Assembly (NCBI RefSeq): GCF_019649055.1
Contig: NW_026570382.1
Location: 62,001-126,000 of the forward strand
Direction of reading: 5' to 3'
DNA: 64,000 nt
Origin: Paramacrobiotus metropolitanus
Lineage: Eukaryota; Tardigrada; Eutardigrada; Parachela; Macrobiotidae
Below, one piece after another: positions 44,942-56,342 of this stretch (the first letter of the stretch is position 1; each line of letters begins with the position of its first letter). A model generated the notes under the pieces. It had not been told where the DNA came from. It did not search any database and saw nothing but the letters and a program-made list of their open reading frames with translations. A program made the position numbers and the translations under genes.

Positions 44942-45952
44942 CCGAAAAGTAGTTCGAGGAAATAATAAAATATGTTTTATTTCGTTGCATGATCTGGAAC
45001 ATTCAATTTTCGGCCTGCAGTTTTGTATATAGCGCTCACTGCGTGGTTAAAACTGCTTTCTACCTTCGTGCGTCTATATCGCAGCATTAAAAAAGATAAC
45101 ATAATTGCGCCAAAATGCACTTCACATAAATGCGCTTGCAGAGATCGGGTGGATCATCGCGGCGATCAGGGTCGAAGCCGCCAATAGCGCGAGCCGGAAA
45201 CCAATTGACGAAGGGCAGGTAGCGATCATAAAAGCATGCTTGCTTTGAATGAAGTGCAAACATAACTGGAATCTTTCGAGTCTCTCGAAATAATGAGCGA
45301 TCGGACGGTTTGACATTCGTTTCATCAGAGCGAGGAAAATCGCTGGCATGGTCACTTGGGATACGACCTCCCAAGCGCCATGGCCATGTAGTACATAGCA
45401 ACGGATTCCCTTTGCGCCAGTGTAACAGCAGCCGGAGACAGGGAGGGATAATACAGAGAATACCGTTATATTTCTTAGGAATGTTCGTTTAGTCGGCTTC
45501 GAGGACAGTAAATCGGGGTTGGTGGTCCATGGGGATCGAAAACTGCACGGTAAGGCAACTGAAGGCTGAGAGAAGAACCCACTGGCGACAGGGAAAGCCA
45601 CACGAATCAGCATAAAGTTATCAGCATTTGCCAAAACGAATGAAACATAAAAGTACATACTGTTCAAAGGAACAGCACATACTGTTCAACCCTACGCGCA
45701 TCAACTTATCCATCATTATGTTGCAAAATGACAACGGTTCGGAGAATTCGTTGCTTTTATTGCCTGCACCAATCCAATAGTGCTCGTTCGAAAAATCAAC
45801 ATTTACAACTTTTCGTTCAAGCGACACTCGTGAAAACCAAAAAATTATACCATCACTGAATATAAACAGCATGTATTGTACACAATTCAGCTTACAAGGT
45901 TTTCAAAACATGAAAAGCTGGAATGCTTCGCATAACATGCTAACATATAAGA
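44942..45952 (-). other. Spacer with a hypothetical hydrophobic open frame
   Basis: The minus strand has a 181-codon frame (45122-45667) with hydrophobic ends (a FYVSFVLAN start and an ALLAASTLIAAMIHP end). An overlapping frame lies upstream (45621-45872). No family motif, signal peptide or splice pair is convincing. It may be a receptor fragment or chance. Confidence 0.25.
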
Positions 45953-46237
45953 TTATTCCGTCTTCCGGCACACGGATCCACAGAGGTTATTTTTGTAGAC
46001 TTGACAGCACTTTTCGCCCTTGGAACAGCTGGAATCTCCTTTGCACACGTTTTGTCTTTTCCCCTCGACCATGACGAAACTGCCGCCGCACAATACCGGT
46101 CCATGTCCATGTTCCCCGGCTGGTTTATGGGCCCATGGTGCATCCACTTGCGCTGGACACTTCCCGGCAGCGTCCACGGAATAGACGAATAATCCTGCAG
46201 CCACGAGGCAGACAGCAACGATCATTGAGGACTGCAT
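45953..46237 (-). CDS. Small secreted WAP-like protein 3
   Basis: 94 residues from the ATG at 46237 (MQSSMIVAVCLVAAGLFVYSVDAA, a good signal peptide); an upstream in-frame ATG at 46285 is less likely. The mature domain begins GKCPAQVDAPWAHKPAGEHG and carries HGPVLCGGSFVMVEG, then VC-x5-C-x5-CC and LCGSVC. It has eight Cys in WAP order with 7 residues between CC and C7. It is the intact sister of the pseudogene at 44552 and close to the 47927 gene (shared AEHGHGPVLCGG-type block). Target unknown. Confidence 0.82.
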   Translation of the reverse strand: MQSSMIVAVCLVAAGLFVYSVDAAGKCPAQVDAPWAHKPAGEHGHGPVLCGGSFVMVEGKRQNVCKGDSSCSKGEKCCQVYKNNLCGSVCRKTE

Positions 46238-47926
46238 TGTTTTCGAGCTAAAGGGAGCTGGTTTAAAATGACGCCAAATCGTCAAAAAAATTAATCGAAA
46301 TGAGCAACTGAGGGAGATCCGTTTCAGTTGAGTATAATAAAAGTGACAGATACTCCAACTGCATTATATAGTGTTCTGCTAACACCGCCGACTGTTTTTC
46401 TCAACACGGTGTTTCCGTGTTTTTGTTGTTATGAGCTAACCGGCTTTGGTGGGTTTTGTTATTTGTACAAGTTTCTAGGTAACAGCTCATTCACAATTCA
46501 GTGCGTGGTAAAGTTGTTTACCTGGCGACCACGCTGCTGCAAAGGTACGCACACGGAATTTCCGAAGTATTATATTTCTGATAAAATATTTACGAAATGC
46601 AGCGTCATGGTTAATTAAGTATTGCACTCGGTCTTGCGTTGTTATCGAAAACAGTTAATGATCATTATGTTGTTTGTTGTTGAATAGCGAATAATTTACA
46701 GCGTGTTGTAAAGTTATCGTTCTCATAAGCTGTCATATTATATTTTGCTTCGGCTGCTGCAACAGTAACGAGTTGACCGATCATCCACAGCTAGATCCTC
46801 CCGCTGTTCACCAGATGGAAGCATCAGGAAGCCACCTGGCTATATAAAATCTGGCACCCTACGACATTCCATGTCCCGACGTACATCGCGGAAATGATTG
46901 TGTTGGACGAGCAAAAGAAGCCGTACAGCTTGCGACACGTTAGCCGCCCAACCATCAAAACACATGCGGCGACGAAAACTGGAGAAGCAACGCTCGCATG
47001 GAGGCTAAATAAGCTGCTGAATAAAATTTACTGCTGTAGTAGTGATGTATTGAACTTACGTTCTCTAACTTGTTTTAAGGCCGCTTTGTTCTATGCTAGC
47101 TTCCTATAAATTCTTGTATAATTATTTGATTCTGATCTTCTGATTGCGTTTCTTGATGTTCAGCCAGGTTTAAAATCCCATGCTAGACTGTCAACCTAGC
47201 CGGATATGGGCTACCTGGTCTGATTGCGATTAAATTAAATTAGACTCTTAAGCTAGACTCTGAAGCTCTTAATACTATTACAGCAACAATAATTCCGTTA
47301 ATTCATCTAATGACCTGGGTGAATCCGTACATCGCACTGTAAACAGTCGAGAATTCGAATGTATGCAAATTTCAATGTATGTCTTCCAGTGTATGTATAG
47401 TTTATGTATCGTATATTTAAAATTCACACATTACGTAAACGCACAAAAACTGTCAAAATTGTGCAAGAAAAATGCAGTCGCTAGTGAAAGGCATATAACA
47501 AAGAGTAAACGAATTCTAGATCGAGAAAAATATTGATTTTGATGGTTTTTTGGCAGTTGCATTCGTTTATGTTAATGTGCATCAATGTTAAAGTACTCAT
47601 AGCAGCACGCAAAATTTTAAATTTTCACATCGACACAAGTAGCACAACGAAATTGTCTTGATGGATAGTTTTTTATCTGTTTATGGGTATTTAAATCACC
47701 TTTCAGACAAGCCCACAGCACACGACTAACAAGCCCACATCTGTACATCAACTGCAGTTTAGGCCCCAGAAGGAATGCTGCTCTCAATTAATTGCTTATT
47801 AAAAGTCACAAAACAACTTTAGAAAAATCATAGCAACAAATGTATCTATCAGCAGGTTCGTACCGCGCTAAAGCATTTATGAAGCGTTGAGTATTTCTCA
47901 AAAGAAAGTTCATAAAATTAATATAA
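46238..47926. other. Spacer between WAP-like genes 3 and 4
   Basis: No supported gene; short open frames only. Confidence 0.4.
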
Positions 47927-48238
47927 TTACGGAAGGATCAGTACACGCTTTCGGCAGACACGCCCGCATATATCGCCCTTATAGACTTTGCAGCACTTTT
48001 CATCTTGCCGGCACACGGCATCTTCCGTGCAGACGTCTTTCTTCTTGCCATGGACCATGACGAAACTGCCACCGCCGCAGAGAACCGGTCCGTGCCCATG
48101 CTCCGCTGGAGACTTATGTTCAAATGGCGGGTCGATCAGGGCGGGGCATTTGCCGGGATTGGCGTCACCGACACAGCTGATGGTGGTCACCGACACAGCA
48201 ACAATAACGCACACGGTAAAAATAATGGGGCGAAACAT
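47927..48238 (-). CDS. Small secreted WAP-like protein 4
   Basis: 103 residues from the ATG at 48238 (MFRPIIFTVCVIVAVSVTTI, signal peptide); the frame is open further upstream, but the extra residues lack a signal sequence. The mature domain has GKCPALIDPPFEHKSPAEHG, HGPVLCGGGSFVMVHG, VC-x5-C-x5-CC, then ICGRVC and a basic tail RKRVLILP. It is the closest relative of the 45953 gene, with one extra Gly in the CGGG segment. The Lys/Arg-rich surface is compatible with either a protease-inhibitor or antimicrobial role. Confidence 0.82.
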   Translation of the reverse strand: MFRPIIFTVCVIVAVSVTTISCVGDANPGKCPALIDPPFEHKSPAEHGHGPVLCGGGSFVMVHGKKKDVCTEDAVCRQDEKCCKVYKGDICGRVCRKRVLILP

Positions 48239-49408
48239 TTTTCGACTGGAGAAGATACACGTGTAGTGTTGAGCACTCGAATTGAAAATATAAATTGCAC
48301 TTGTAAGACTTAGAATTAAAAAGTTACCCTTTGTTAAGAGAATCACGATGTTGGGGACAACGAAAGACAGTCATCCCTTAATTAACAGTCGTCCTGCTTT
48401 GTGATCGAAGATTTTATAGGGGTTGGTTAAATGCGCAGTCTGCATACTTTCTGTTGCAGCTCTTCGGTGCAGGATTGAAATGCTCGTGTTATTCTATGAA
48501 ACTGTCAATCATTCATAAATTCGGCTGGACGTGTCATCCGTGCATTGTCTATTGCACAGACTGAATCAGCATTTTGTGGTCGTGGCCAGTTTTTTTCTCG
48601 ACGATCATACCCGGATTGGGTGAATGGTTTGTATCAAAACCATTGCGCCATGTTCTGCACATACAGAAGATGGCGCAATAAGAATAATGCAATAACCATG
48701 TTGTATCGGAATACCAAGCAGATACGTATGAACCTGCCCATGTTGGATTTAACTTGACCAATGGATTGCAACGCAGTACTGTATTCCTCTCACCAACTCA
48801 AAAAGAATGCAACCGTTAATTTTTTGAGAACTTTGTCCGATACTTTCTCGAACTGCTTATTAGATTGAGCATGACCCTTTTAAGTCTGGTTTTCTACTTA
48901 ATGCGAAAGGAAAAATGGATCTCTGAGTTCCAACGACATCATCTACCTGAAAATTTGCAAGATGCTGAGCAACAAGAGACACACAATGCCGTCGGTATCG
49001 AAAGTATCCCTAAACAAATACATACTCCCAGATATTTTTATTCAACGACGATGCTATGTTTTTCGATAAAAAGCTGTTATGCACTCTGTCTGATTCATTT
49101 TTTTATTTTCTAATATCTTTTATACTCGGACTATAGATACTGGACTACTCGTCTTCGCAGTGCAACACGCATCATGATTAACGATATTTTTTTGTAAATA
49201 GAAGTTAAAATTGTTAACTTTGTAAGCGGTAAAGGCGTCCGGATTTAAACCGTAGAAAATTTTCTTTAATTCACGCATTTTTCCGGACTTTAATCGTTAA
49301 CTCGCAGTTAGCATAATTTGTAGTTCAGCCTATTGACCTTATTGCAACGCAAAGGAATTCATAAAATACCAAATCACCGTATAAAAGTTGCATAACTGGA
49401 GCAATCTG
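48239..49408. other. Spacer between WAP-like genes 4 and 5
   Basis: No supported gene. A frame at 48865-49113 (+) has no family features. Confidence 0.4.
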
Positions 49409-49711
49409 TTAATAACTGGATACTTGGCAGACTTGTCCACAAGTGGAATCCTTCCACACGGCACAGCATTTCTGGTTAACTGGGCAGTCGCTGTCGCTGG
49501 CACATGTGTCAACCCGGGATCCGTTAACAATAACGAATGCCGTCCCGCAGATGACCGGTCCCGGTCCGAGACTGATGGTGGGCAATGTGGGGAACGTGGG
49601 CCGGTCCGTTGGAGGAGGACACTGTCCTGCATGGCTGGATGAGTCGCTTCTAATGCCGCTCGGCATCCAGACCGCACAAGCTAATGAGATTGCGATTATA
49701 CCGAAAACCAT
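49409..49711 (-). CDS. Small secreted WAP-like protein 5
   Basis: 100 residues, single exon. The signal peptide MVFGIIAISLACAVWMPSG leads to a Ser-rich linker and the domain: GQCPPPTDRPTFPTLPTISL, GPGPVICGTAFVIVNGS, TC-x5-C-x5-CC, CGQVC. It pairs most closely with the member at 57363 (same Thr/Pro-rich first loop and GPGPVICGTAF). One potential N-glycosylation site (NGS) sits in the domain. WAP-like eight-Cys order is complete. Confidence 0.82.
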   Translation of the reverse strand: MVFGIIAISLACAVWMPSGIRSDSSSHAGQCPPPTDRPTFPTLPTISLGPGPVICGTAFVIVNGSRVDTCASDSDCPVNQKCCAVWKDSTCGQVCQVSSY

Positions 49712-50634
49712 TTTACTTTTGGCAGATACTGTAAGCCGTACGGTATCGATTCCGGTTGGGTGTTAAGTGAGTGTCAAAACAGACGTCTTTCGGCAATAAA
49801 TCTTTCCAATTTTTGCGTGGTCATTGGCAATACAGCTGTATTACGACACCTGTGAAATTTAGATTATGCTCCATCGGTGGAAAATCCGATTTCATTGGAT
49901 GGTGCCGCCAAATGCGCTCTAGACGGCCCAAAAAGCCATAAATGTCTCCACAACGAACTTTTATTGCAGTTATTAAAGCACGCTAAGCGCACATCGATAA
50001 ACATATGTATTACGGTAAACCGCAGTAAACGGCCAATGACAAGCAAGAAAATTTTTCTTCTTTGAGTTATGTTGTGATTACAGATGTGGGACAAGGGTGC
50101 CGTTGATCATATTGTTGCCACTACTTTGTTCGAGCTTGATCGCGATTGAACATAATAATATCGGGTTTGAATGTTTTAGATTTCTTAATTACATATGTAT
50201 GATTACTTCGATGTTGTTAGACACACCAGTAGTGCTTTTCAGAGCTTTCGGCGAACGTTCTGCCGTAAAGTGAAGAAAGATGTAAGTGAGGTCTCCAATG
50301 TGACTATGCTTTACAAATACAACAGAGGAAACTTCCGATCAGAGGCTCATTTTATTAGACGACAGAGGGCGCCTTATTCGGGAACGAAGGATAAAAAAAT
50401 CATGATCAGAAATCGTGTTGGCAGGCAATAGCTTCGATGAATCTACACACACAGGTTACGCTCATTGCCGGCAAATCGATTAAATCAAAATCACAGTCGA
50501 ATAAAACGACTTAACAGTGCTTAATTATTCCGAAGTAGTATTAAAATTTGAAGTATGTACATAATACGGCGTTCCAAAAAATGGAAGGACTTCGATAACG
50601 ATTACACAAACCGACTGCCGGAGCAAAATTAATT
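49712..50634. other. Spacer between WAP-like genes 5 and 6
   Basis: No supported gene or repeat. Confidence 0.4.
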
Positions 50635-50928
50635 TTAAGCAGCTTTCTGGCAGATGGGTCCACAAGTATCATCCTTGTAGTATTTGCAGCATTTCTCGGT
50701 GTGCTTGCAGCTTCTATCGTTCTTGCATATGGGATGGTTGAGTCCTTCGATCGTGCGGAAATCCTTAGCGTCGCAGCCTTCGGATTGCGTTTGTTCTTTG
50801 GGCATGGATTTGGTAGGTCGTGGACAGTGGCCCATTGTGTGGCTGGGCTTATGCGTGGTGGTCCTAGCCTCCACTGTAATGGCCAGGAAAGCCGTCAAGC
50901 AAAGTACCGCTACGCTTAATCGGTGCAT
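50635..50928 (-). CDS. Small secreted WAP-like protein 6
   Basis: 97 residues, single exon. Signal peptide MHRLSVAVLCLTAFLAITVEA, a short Thr/His-rich linker, then GHCPRPTKSM, GCDAKDFRTIEG, IC-x5-C-x5-CC, CGPIC and a short tail QKAA. Compared with the others, the first inter-Cys loop is polar (KEQTQSE) and the GPGPVIC block is missing, so it forms its own branch. All eight framework Cys are kept. Confidence 0.8.
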   Translation of the reverse strand: MHRLSVAVLCLTAFLAITVEARTTTHKPSHTMGHCPRPTKSMPKEQTQSEGCDAKDFRTIEGLNHPICKNDRSCKHTEKCCKYYKDDTCGPICQKAA

Positions 50929-51551
50929 GGCTTAAAGAATTTTAACAGTTTCTTAAGGTAAGACAAAAAGCGCAATAGTACATAATTTTACTGATTTGGA
51001 TTGTTGAAAGCCACAAGGAACTGACCCTATATATAGCAATGCCGAATAGTTTAGCTTCGGTGTTGTTGTATTTACTGTCAGTAGTGTTTTGACCGTTTCT
51101 TGCAGCTGTTGTTTTTTTGTTGGTTGGCTGCACTTTGCCAAGAAATTACATTAAGAAAATTTTCTCAGCTGCATTGCGTTATGAATCGAAATTTCCTCGA
51201 ATCCCCCTGCAAAGCTGCTGGTTGATGGTGATACCGGCATGTCATGCACTTTGTTTTTCAATCGTACTATGTATCTGTACGTATACGCAATGGCCTTAAT
51301 ACAACAACAGGTTGTTTTGATTTTGTTTTGTCAGTTTGTTCTTAATGGTTCCACTCCACAAATGTGTTTGCTTGCGGCCAACTGTCTACAACGGCACCAT
51401 AACACAAAACAAGAAAACACAAGCTCTGGTAAACAACTGCAGTGATTCAGGTTCAAACAAATACAGAATTTGCAAGGTAACAGTTAGCACAGATATCTCT
51501 CTACTTTATTTGCAATATGTACGGAGACGAGCATCGCTCACAGAAATACAT
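50929..51551. other. Spacer between WAP-like gene 6 and the retrotransposon
   Basis: No supported gene. Contains the 3' junction of the retrotransposon copy; no clear poly(A) tail or target duplication could be recognised. Confidence 0.4.
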
Positions 51552-54457
51552 TCAAATAAAAAATGTGTCCCAGTTGGCACGAGAAGGGACCGTACATAAC
51601 ACACTCATGGCATTCCCACGCATTATTTCCAAACTTAAACGCTGAAACAAAAAACAAGTAGAGCGGCTCTCGCCCGTCCTTAAAAACAACTTCTTTCCAA
51701 TCGCCTTTAACGTAACAATGCCGGTCTCGCACCAAAAGCCGAAAGTCTCACATGCAAAGGGGACAAAATTGCAGCGATCAGTAAGCGACTTGTATTTTCC
51801 AATCTTCTCCCGGCAAGCCAGTTCGGCGGCGGCGCCAGCACACTTTGAAGTTGCATTAATGTAAGAATCGCACATCGTGTCTCTGCACGTCACGTCCCAC
51901 ACTAACGGCTGTCCGCGGTACCATTTCCAACGTGTGGCTCCGTCCGGTCGTTTTCCGTTCTCTCGCACAAAACCCACAGGCTCTGGATACGACTCGATTC
52001 CGGCATTGCAGAGGGCCCGCAGTATGATGTCGTTTATACCGTTATGGCGCTCCCTTCTTCCGATGTACTTCTTACAGGCAAGCCCATGGTAACCGTTTTG
52101 TGCTACATCTTTTCCACATCTGGTACACGAATGGCCCTCAACAATTTTAGCACCCAGCCATAGGCCAACGGAAATGCGAAATGTCTGGTCGTCCAAAAAA
52201 TTGCCGAATACTTTCGCCGGAAGAGCGCTAAGCCAAGCCCCTGCGTATTTAGTGCTGACTGCCCTCAAGCGTGCTTCCTCTTGTTTATTGTCACCAATGT
52301 TACTCCACAATGTATCGACATCCTTCTGAATAACGGCGTTATCCCATACACATTGATGGACACGGGCCAGGTCCAGAGGCAGCTCTTCACAACCGGACTC
52401 CAGTTTCCAAGATTCACACGCATCATTGACCAACTGCTCGCTACTGCCATTAAAGATCTGGGATGTCAGCTGACGAGTTGCAAACATGGAAGCCAAAAAG
52501 GCTGAAGGAGCCAATGCTTTCGCTCGTCGCACACCCAAACCACCTTTGGCAACAGGGAGCATAGCCTGCGTATATACACGTCCGTCCAGTTTGGTGTTAG
52601 TGATCTCTTCGAGGGCTTCTTTAACGTGCTTGTCGAAATCATCCAGAAGCTCCGGCACTTTCCAACAAGGGCTACAGCGCAGCGTATACATGAGCTTCGG
52701 GATGGACAGGCAGTTCCGCAGGAGGTAGAATCCATGATGGGCGTTTAGCAATTGCACGCGCTCTATAAAAATTTTCAACGAAGCAATTTTCTGTTGCAAT
52801 AAGTGGGTTATGGCCTCGTCAGTTAATGGTGCACCAAGAAACGTTACCGTTTCAGGCTGCAAAACAATCGCACCGGGAGCAATTGAACGCAGCCTGTTCC
52901 TGGCCACCTCGCGTTCTTGAGCAGTTCCACCAATCAGGAGCATTTCGCACTTCGCTGGGTTCAACTGCAGTCCGGCGGCACTGCTGGCGGCGATGATTGA
53001 TTTCAGGTCATTTGCCACTTCTTCCACCGTACCTCCCAGTGCACCGTCGTCCAGGAAAAACACCCGCAGTTTCGAGGTGCAACGAGGCTGCTAATGCAGA
53101 ATAGTAGTGCAACGAGGCAATAAAGCAATGGCCCCATAGGATCACCCTGCTGGATCCCCGTGGCGGAAGACAAATCTTCCTCACTGCCATTGCATGATAA
53201 GGTAGATGGCGCTCCATACGCACTCAAAACAAACGGATAATATTCGGGAAAGTGCTCTAATACAGACTGCAACATAACATCACGGCAGACGGTGTTAAAA
53301 GCATTTCTGTAATCAATTTTAAAAAGAACCCGTAGGGCGTCGTATTCATCATTTATAAAACTCCGAACGGCGTGCACAGCTGCTTCCGCTCCACCGCGTG
53401 TACCACATCCAACTTGAGTAGGAGTAAATAATTCCTTCGCTTTCTTACCACATCGCTTCGTGACAATCTTGGCAGCTAGTCTTTGTAAAACGTTACCCAC
53501 AGCAATAGGCCGAACACCGCCATCTTTCTTAGACAGGGCAATCAGGATCGCGCCAAACAAAACAGGTCGCACCTCCTCCGGCACCTTGCCAGCCACAATA
53601 AAATTCATTAGCTTACACAATGCAGAACAAAGTTGAGATTCGACAGCATCCTTGCAACTCAGCATATCTTTGAGGTGTTGTGGACGGAGACCATCCAACC
53701 CTCCCGCGGATCCGCTTGGAAAGCTAAAAACAGCACTGATAACTTCCGCAGCCGTGATGGGCGCGAACGTGGGCACGTCATTCTCTGCGGGAACAGGAAA
53801 ACTCGTATCCACTGGTGCGTCAGGGTGTTTCGAACGGAGAACCGATAAAACTTTGGCATCAATATTAAGCACGCTTTCTTCGGACGCCAATCGAGCAACA
53901 GCTTTATGCACAGAGCATTCATTGATGCATGAATCCACCATTCGGCGTAAATGTTCTGCATCATCAGTCGCGTGGTACCCGCCGCGGGGTTTTTTGGTCG
54001 GGGTGCCACTAGGGGGCCGAACTCCACTTTCGAAATCCCGTAGCTGCCGTCGAAAGCGCCCGGTTAGAGATTCCTTCTTCTTCGATGCAGCATCCCCATC
54101 TGTCGCAAAACATTGAGAGGCGAAGAGTAACAAGGAGGTCCAATTAGAAAGGGCGGGTTCCTTCACACACTGCTTGACAGCTCTTGCAAAGGTTTCAGCT
54201 GCTTGTGGACGAGCTGCTCGAGGAATATCTTTATTAATCTTTCCAAATCTACTAGCGCTCTTCAGTACATTTATGAGGCTTTCTGTAGAAGGCCGGGATA
54301 CTGGTGGAATACTGGTAGCCTGAGATGGGGGAGCGGAAGGACTGGCTGTCACTTGCACCAGAGTGGATGACAGTGTTTTTGGGCAGACATTCCTGTGTGT
54401 TCCCCATCCACGCAGTTCCTTACCACATCCCGAACACAGAAACGATTGAGTGGGCAT
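51552..54457 (-). mobile_element. Non-LTR retrotransposon with reverse transcriptase and restriction-like endonuclease, frame-broken
   Basis: Reading 3'-ward on the minus strand, the frame from 54457 encodes an N-terminal C2HC finger (Cys 8, Cys 11, His 21, Cys 25), a linker, then a reverse transcriptase: SGSAGGLDGLRPQHL, KDGGVRPIAVGNVLQRLAAK, motif A LFKIDYRNAFN and motif B GIQQGDPMGPLLY. The frame then breaks twice in about 70 bp: ASLHYYSALAASLHLETAG is in a second frame, and the catalytic FLDDGALGGT is in a third (51552-53063). This last frame carries the thumb region, a CTRCG...HGLAC zinc finger, and RPDG...VWDVT, the PD-D/E-K type endonuclease of R2/NeSL-type elements. Copying by target-primed reverse transcription is known for that group. 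The two frame breaks make the copy inactive unless they are assembly errors. It lies inside the WAP-like cluster. Confidence 0.85.
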
Positions 54458-56066
54458 AAGCGAGCTGTAAGTAAAGGTACAAGGGCAGAAACAAACTCTA
54501 CAGAACAGACAACATCAGGCCTTGAACGAGGAAACGACGTACCCACATTACTTGGGGTTCATTTAGCATTCCCCCCAAGTAACTTCGTTGAAAGCCCGAG
54601 AACAACACAAGAGATTGAGGAGATCCATCACAGGAGATCCATCCATTCGATCTATGAGTTGAATTCTGAAGCAACAGGCTGCAAAAAAATTGCGATGAAC
54701 AGGTCCCGCATCTCAAAGCCTCAAAAATTGCGATGAAAAGGTCCTGCACCTTTTTATTAAATAACCGCGATATAAATCTAAATCGCTTAGAGTTAGGTCG
54801 ATATCAATAGTGCACAAAATATGTAATGATATTCGGTAGATATATGCTAATCAGTTAAAAAGAATAATTTCAGATATTATCCGTTTGCAGAGAGCACAGA
54901 TATTATCCGTTTGCAGTAAGCGAAGAGCGGCAAAAACTTGTTTGCATTAAAATAACGCGTTAAATACAGTACGAGTACTACAGTACGAGTACTCGTACTT
55001 ACAGCAAGCACATACAACGATACTGTAGCTGGAAAGATTTTACCATACTCTTCGACAGACAGGTAACAGATCCTTGCCGATTAAATAAATAGGTCCGGGG
55101 GGGGGCGGGGTCCGGGATGTTGTTTGATTTTCGGTTTATTGCGACTTTGTGTCGTTTTTCAGTCGGTTTTGCGACTGAACGGTCAACGCGCATAATAATT
55201 CTTCCATAATTTTACTGCATTCCAAATTGCGTGGACAGTTGGTACTGCTGTCAGGAAATCCAAATAAAACTGTCATGCGTAACGGAAACGGCAGTCTCGG
55301 AATAACTGGAAATAGCTTCACGGCGTCACGGGTGAAGGGTGGGCGACATCTGTGGACTGTAGTGCCCGTCTGCTGATTACCAGTGGCTTTGGAATGCACA
55401 GGCACGAAATGGCAGAGTACTCTGTACATGTAGTTTAAAATTTTTGTTTTTGGGGAAATGACCCGGTATTCATTTGCTGCTGGTATACAAATTTTACTTT
55501 TGCGCTCTCCAAAATGAATTTTTCTCATCGCTCTGCATATTACCGGTGTATTATACCGCACCGTTATCTAAAGTAATTTCAGTCTATAACCGCTATGTAT
55601 TGTACCGACCGTAATACCAACCCTTGCAATGCACCAAAAATCTGATTATTATTAAATCGCGAAAAGCACATGTGAGAACAGCCATGAACAAAAACTACAA
55701 TTTTTTCAAATTTGTATAAGTGAAGATCCTTCCGAAATTCACAACGATAGCAACTGCACAGAACGAGGCCTTTTTTCCAACTTTATTGTGTCAAACCAAC
55801 GCACAATATTATGAGCAGACACTTCCATGTTGAGTTTTACAATGTAAAACTCAACATGGCAGTGTCTGTTCGCAATATTGTGCGCTGGTTTGACACAATA
55901 AGCCAACCACAAGCAATAATGAGAAAAAAGAAATAGCCTAAAGAAGACAACAAGGATGATATTCCGCACAGCAAACACTTTCCAATTGCGAGCATATCTG
56001 GCGCAAATTTCGATGAGTATCGCCGACATTGGCATAAAAATGGAAAGGAGGAAACACATTCTCCGT
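54458..56066. other. Spacer upstream of the retrotransposon
   Basis: Contains a duplicated 25-bp word (caaaaattgcgatgaacaggtcc / caaaaattgcgatgaaaaggtcc near 54690 and 54722), a direct repeat cagatattatccgtttgcag near 54871 and 54897, and the long hairpin at 55784-55900. No gene is supported. Confidence 0.5.
55784..55900. repeat. Long hairpin with 57-bp arms and 3-base loop
   Basis: Arms are 55784-55840 and 55844-55900, separated by aat. By my alignment 52 of 57 positions pair. No other copy was noticed in the window. It could be a foldback insertion or, if transcribed, a long double-stranded RNA hairpin. Confidence 0.85.
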
Positions 56067-56342
56067 TTATCCGTCGCAGCTGTTATCCTGCTTGAGGCAG
56101 ACCTTTTCACAGTCTGCATATAACTTACAGCATTTCTGATTTTTGGAACAAGCCTTATCATCCTTGCATACGGGAGTCTTCACTGAGCCGACCGTTGTAA
56201 TGAAATCCTTGGTACACTTGACGCTGATGCCGGATGGCTTGGATATGGTGCTGGGACAGCCCAGGTTAACGCAACCCAGGGATTGTACCGTCTGAATGAT
56301 GACGGTCAGTATCAGTACAAACTCAATAAAACGGGAGTACAT
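56067..56342 (-). CDS. Small secreted WAP-like protein 7
   Basis: 91 residues from the ATG at 56342 (MYSRFIEFVLILTVIIQTVQS, signal peptide); the frame is open 49 codons further upstream without a signal sequence. The mature domain is GCVNLGCPSTISKPSGISVK, TKDFITTVGSVKTPVC, C-x5-C-x5-CC, KLYADCEKVC, and a tail CLKQDNSC that adds a Cys. Here CC to C7 is 5 residues, the canonical WAP spacing, whereas the paralogues have 7 or 8. It has extra Cys near both ends. Closest to the member at 58668. Confidence 0.82.
   Translation of the reverse strand: MYSRFIEFVLILTVIIQTVQSLGCVNLGCPSTISKPSGISVKCTKDFITTVGSVKTPVCKDDKACSKNQKCCKLYADCEKVCLKQDNSCDG

Noticed and set aside
55081-55120. Run of G residues (gggggggcgggg) as a G-quadruplex or telomere-like signal
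   Set aside because: A single short run; no repeated telomeric unit nearby.
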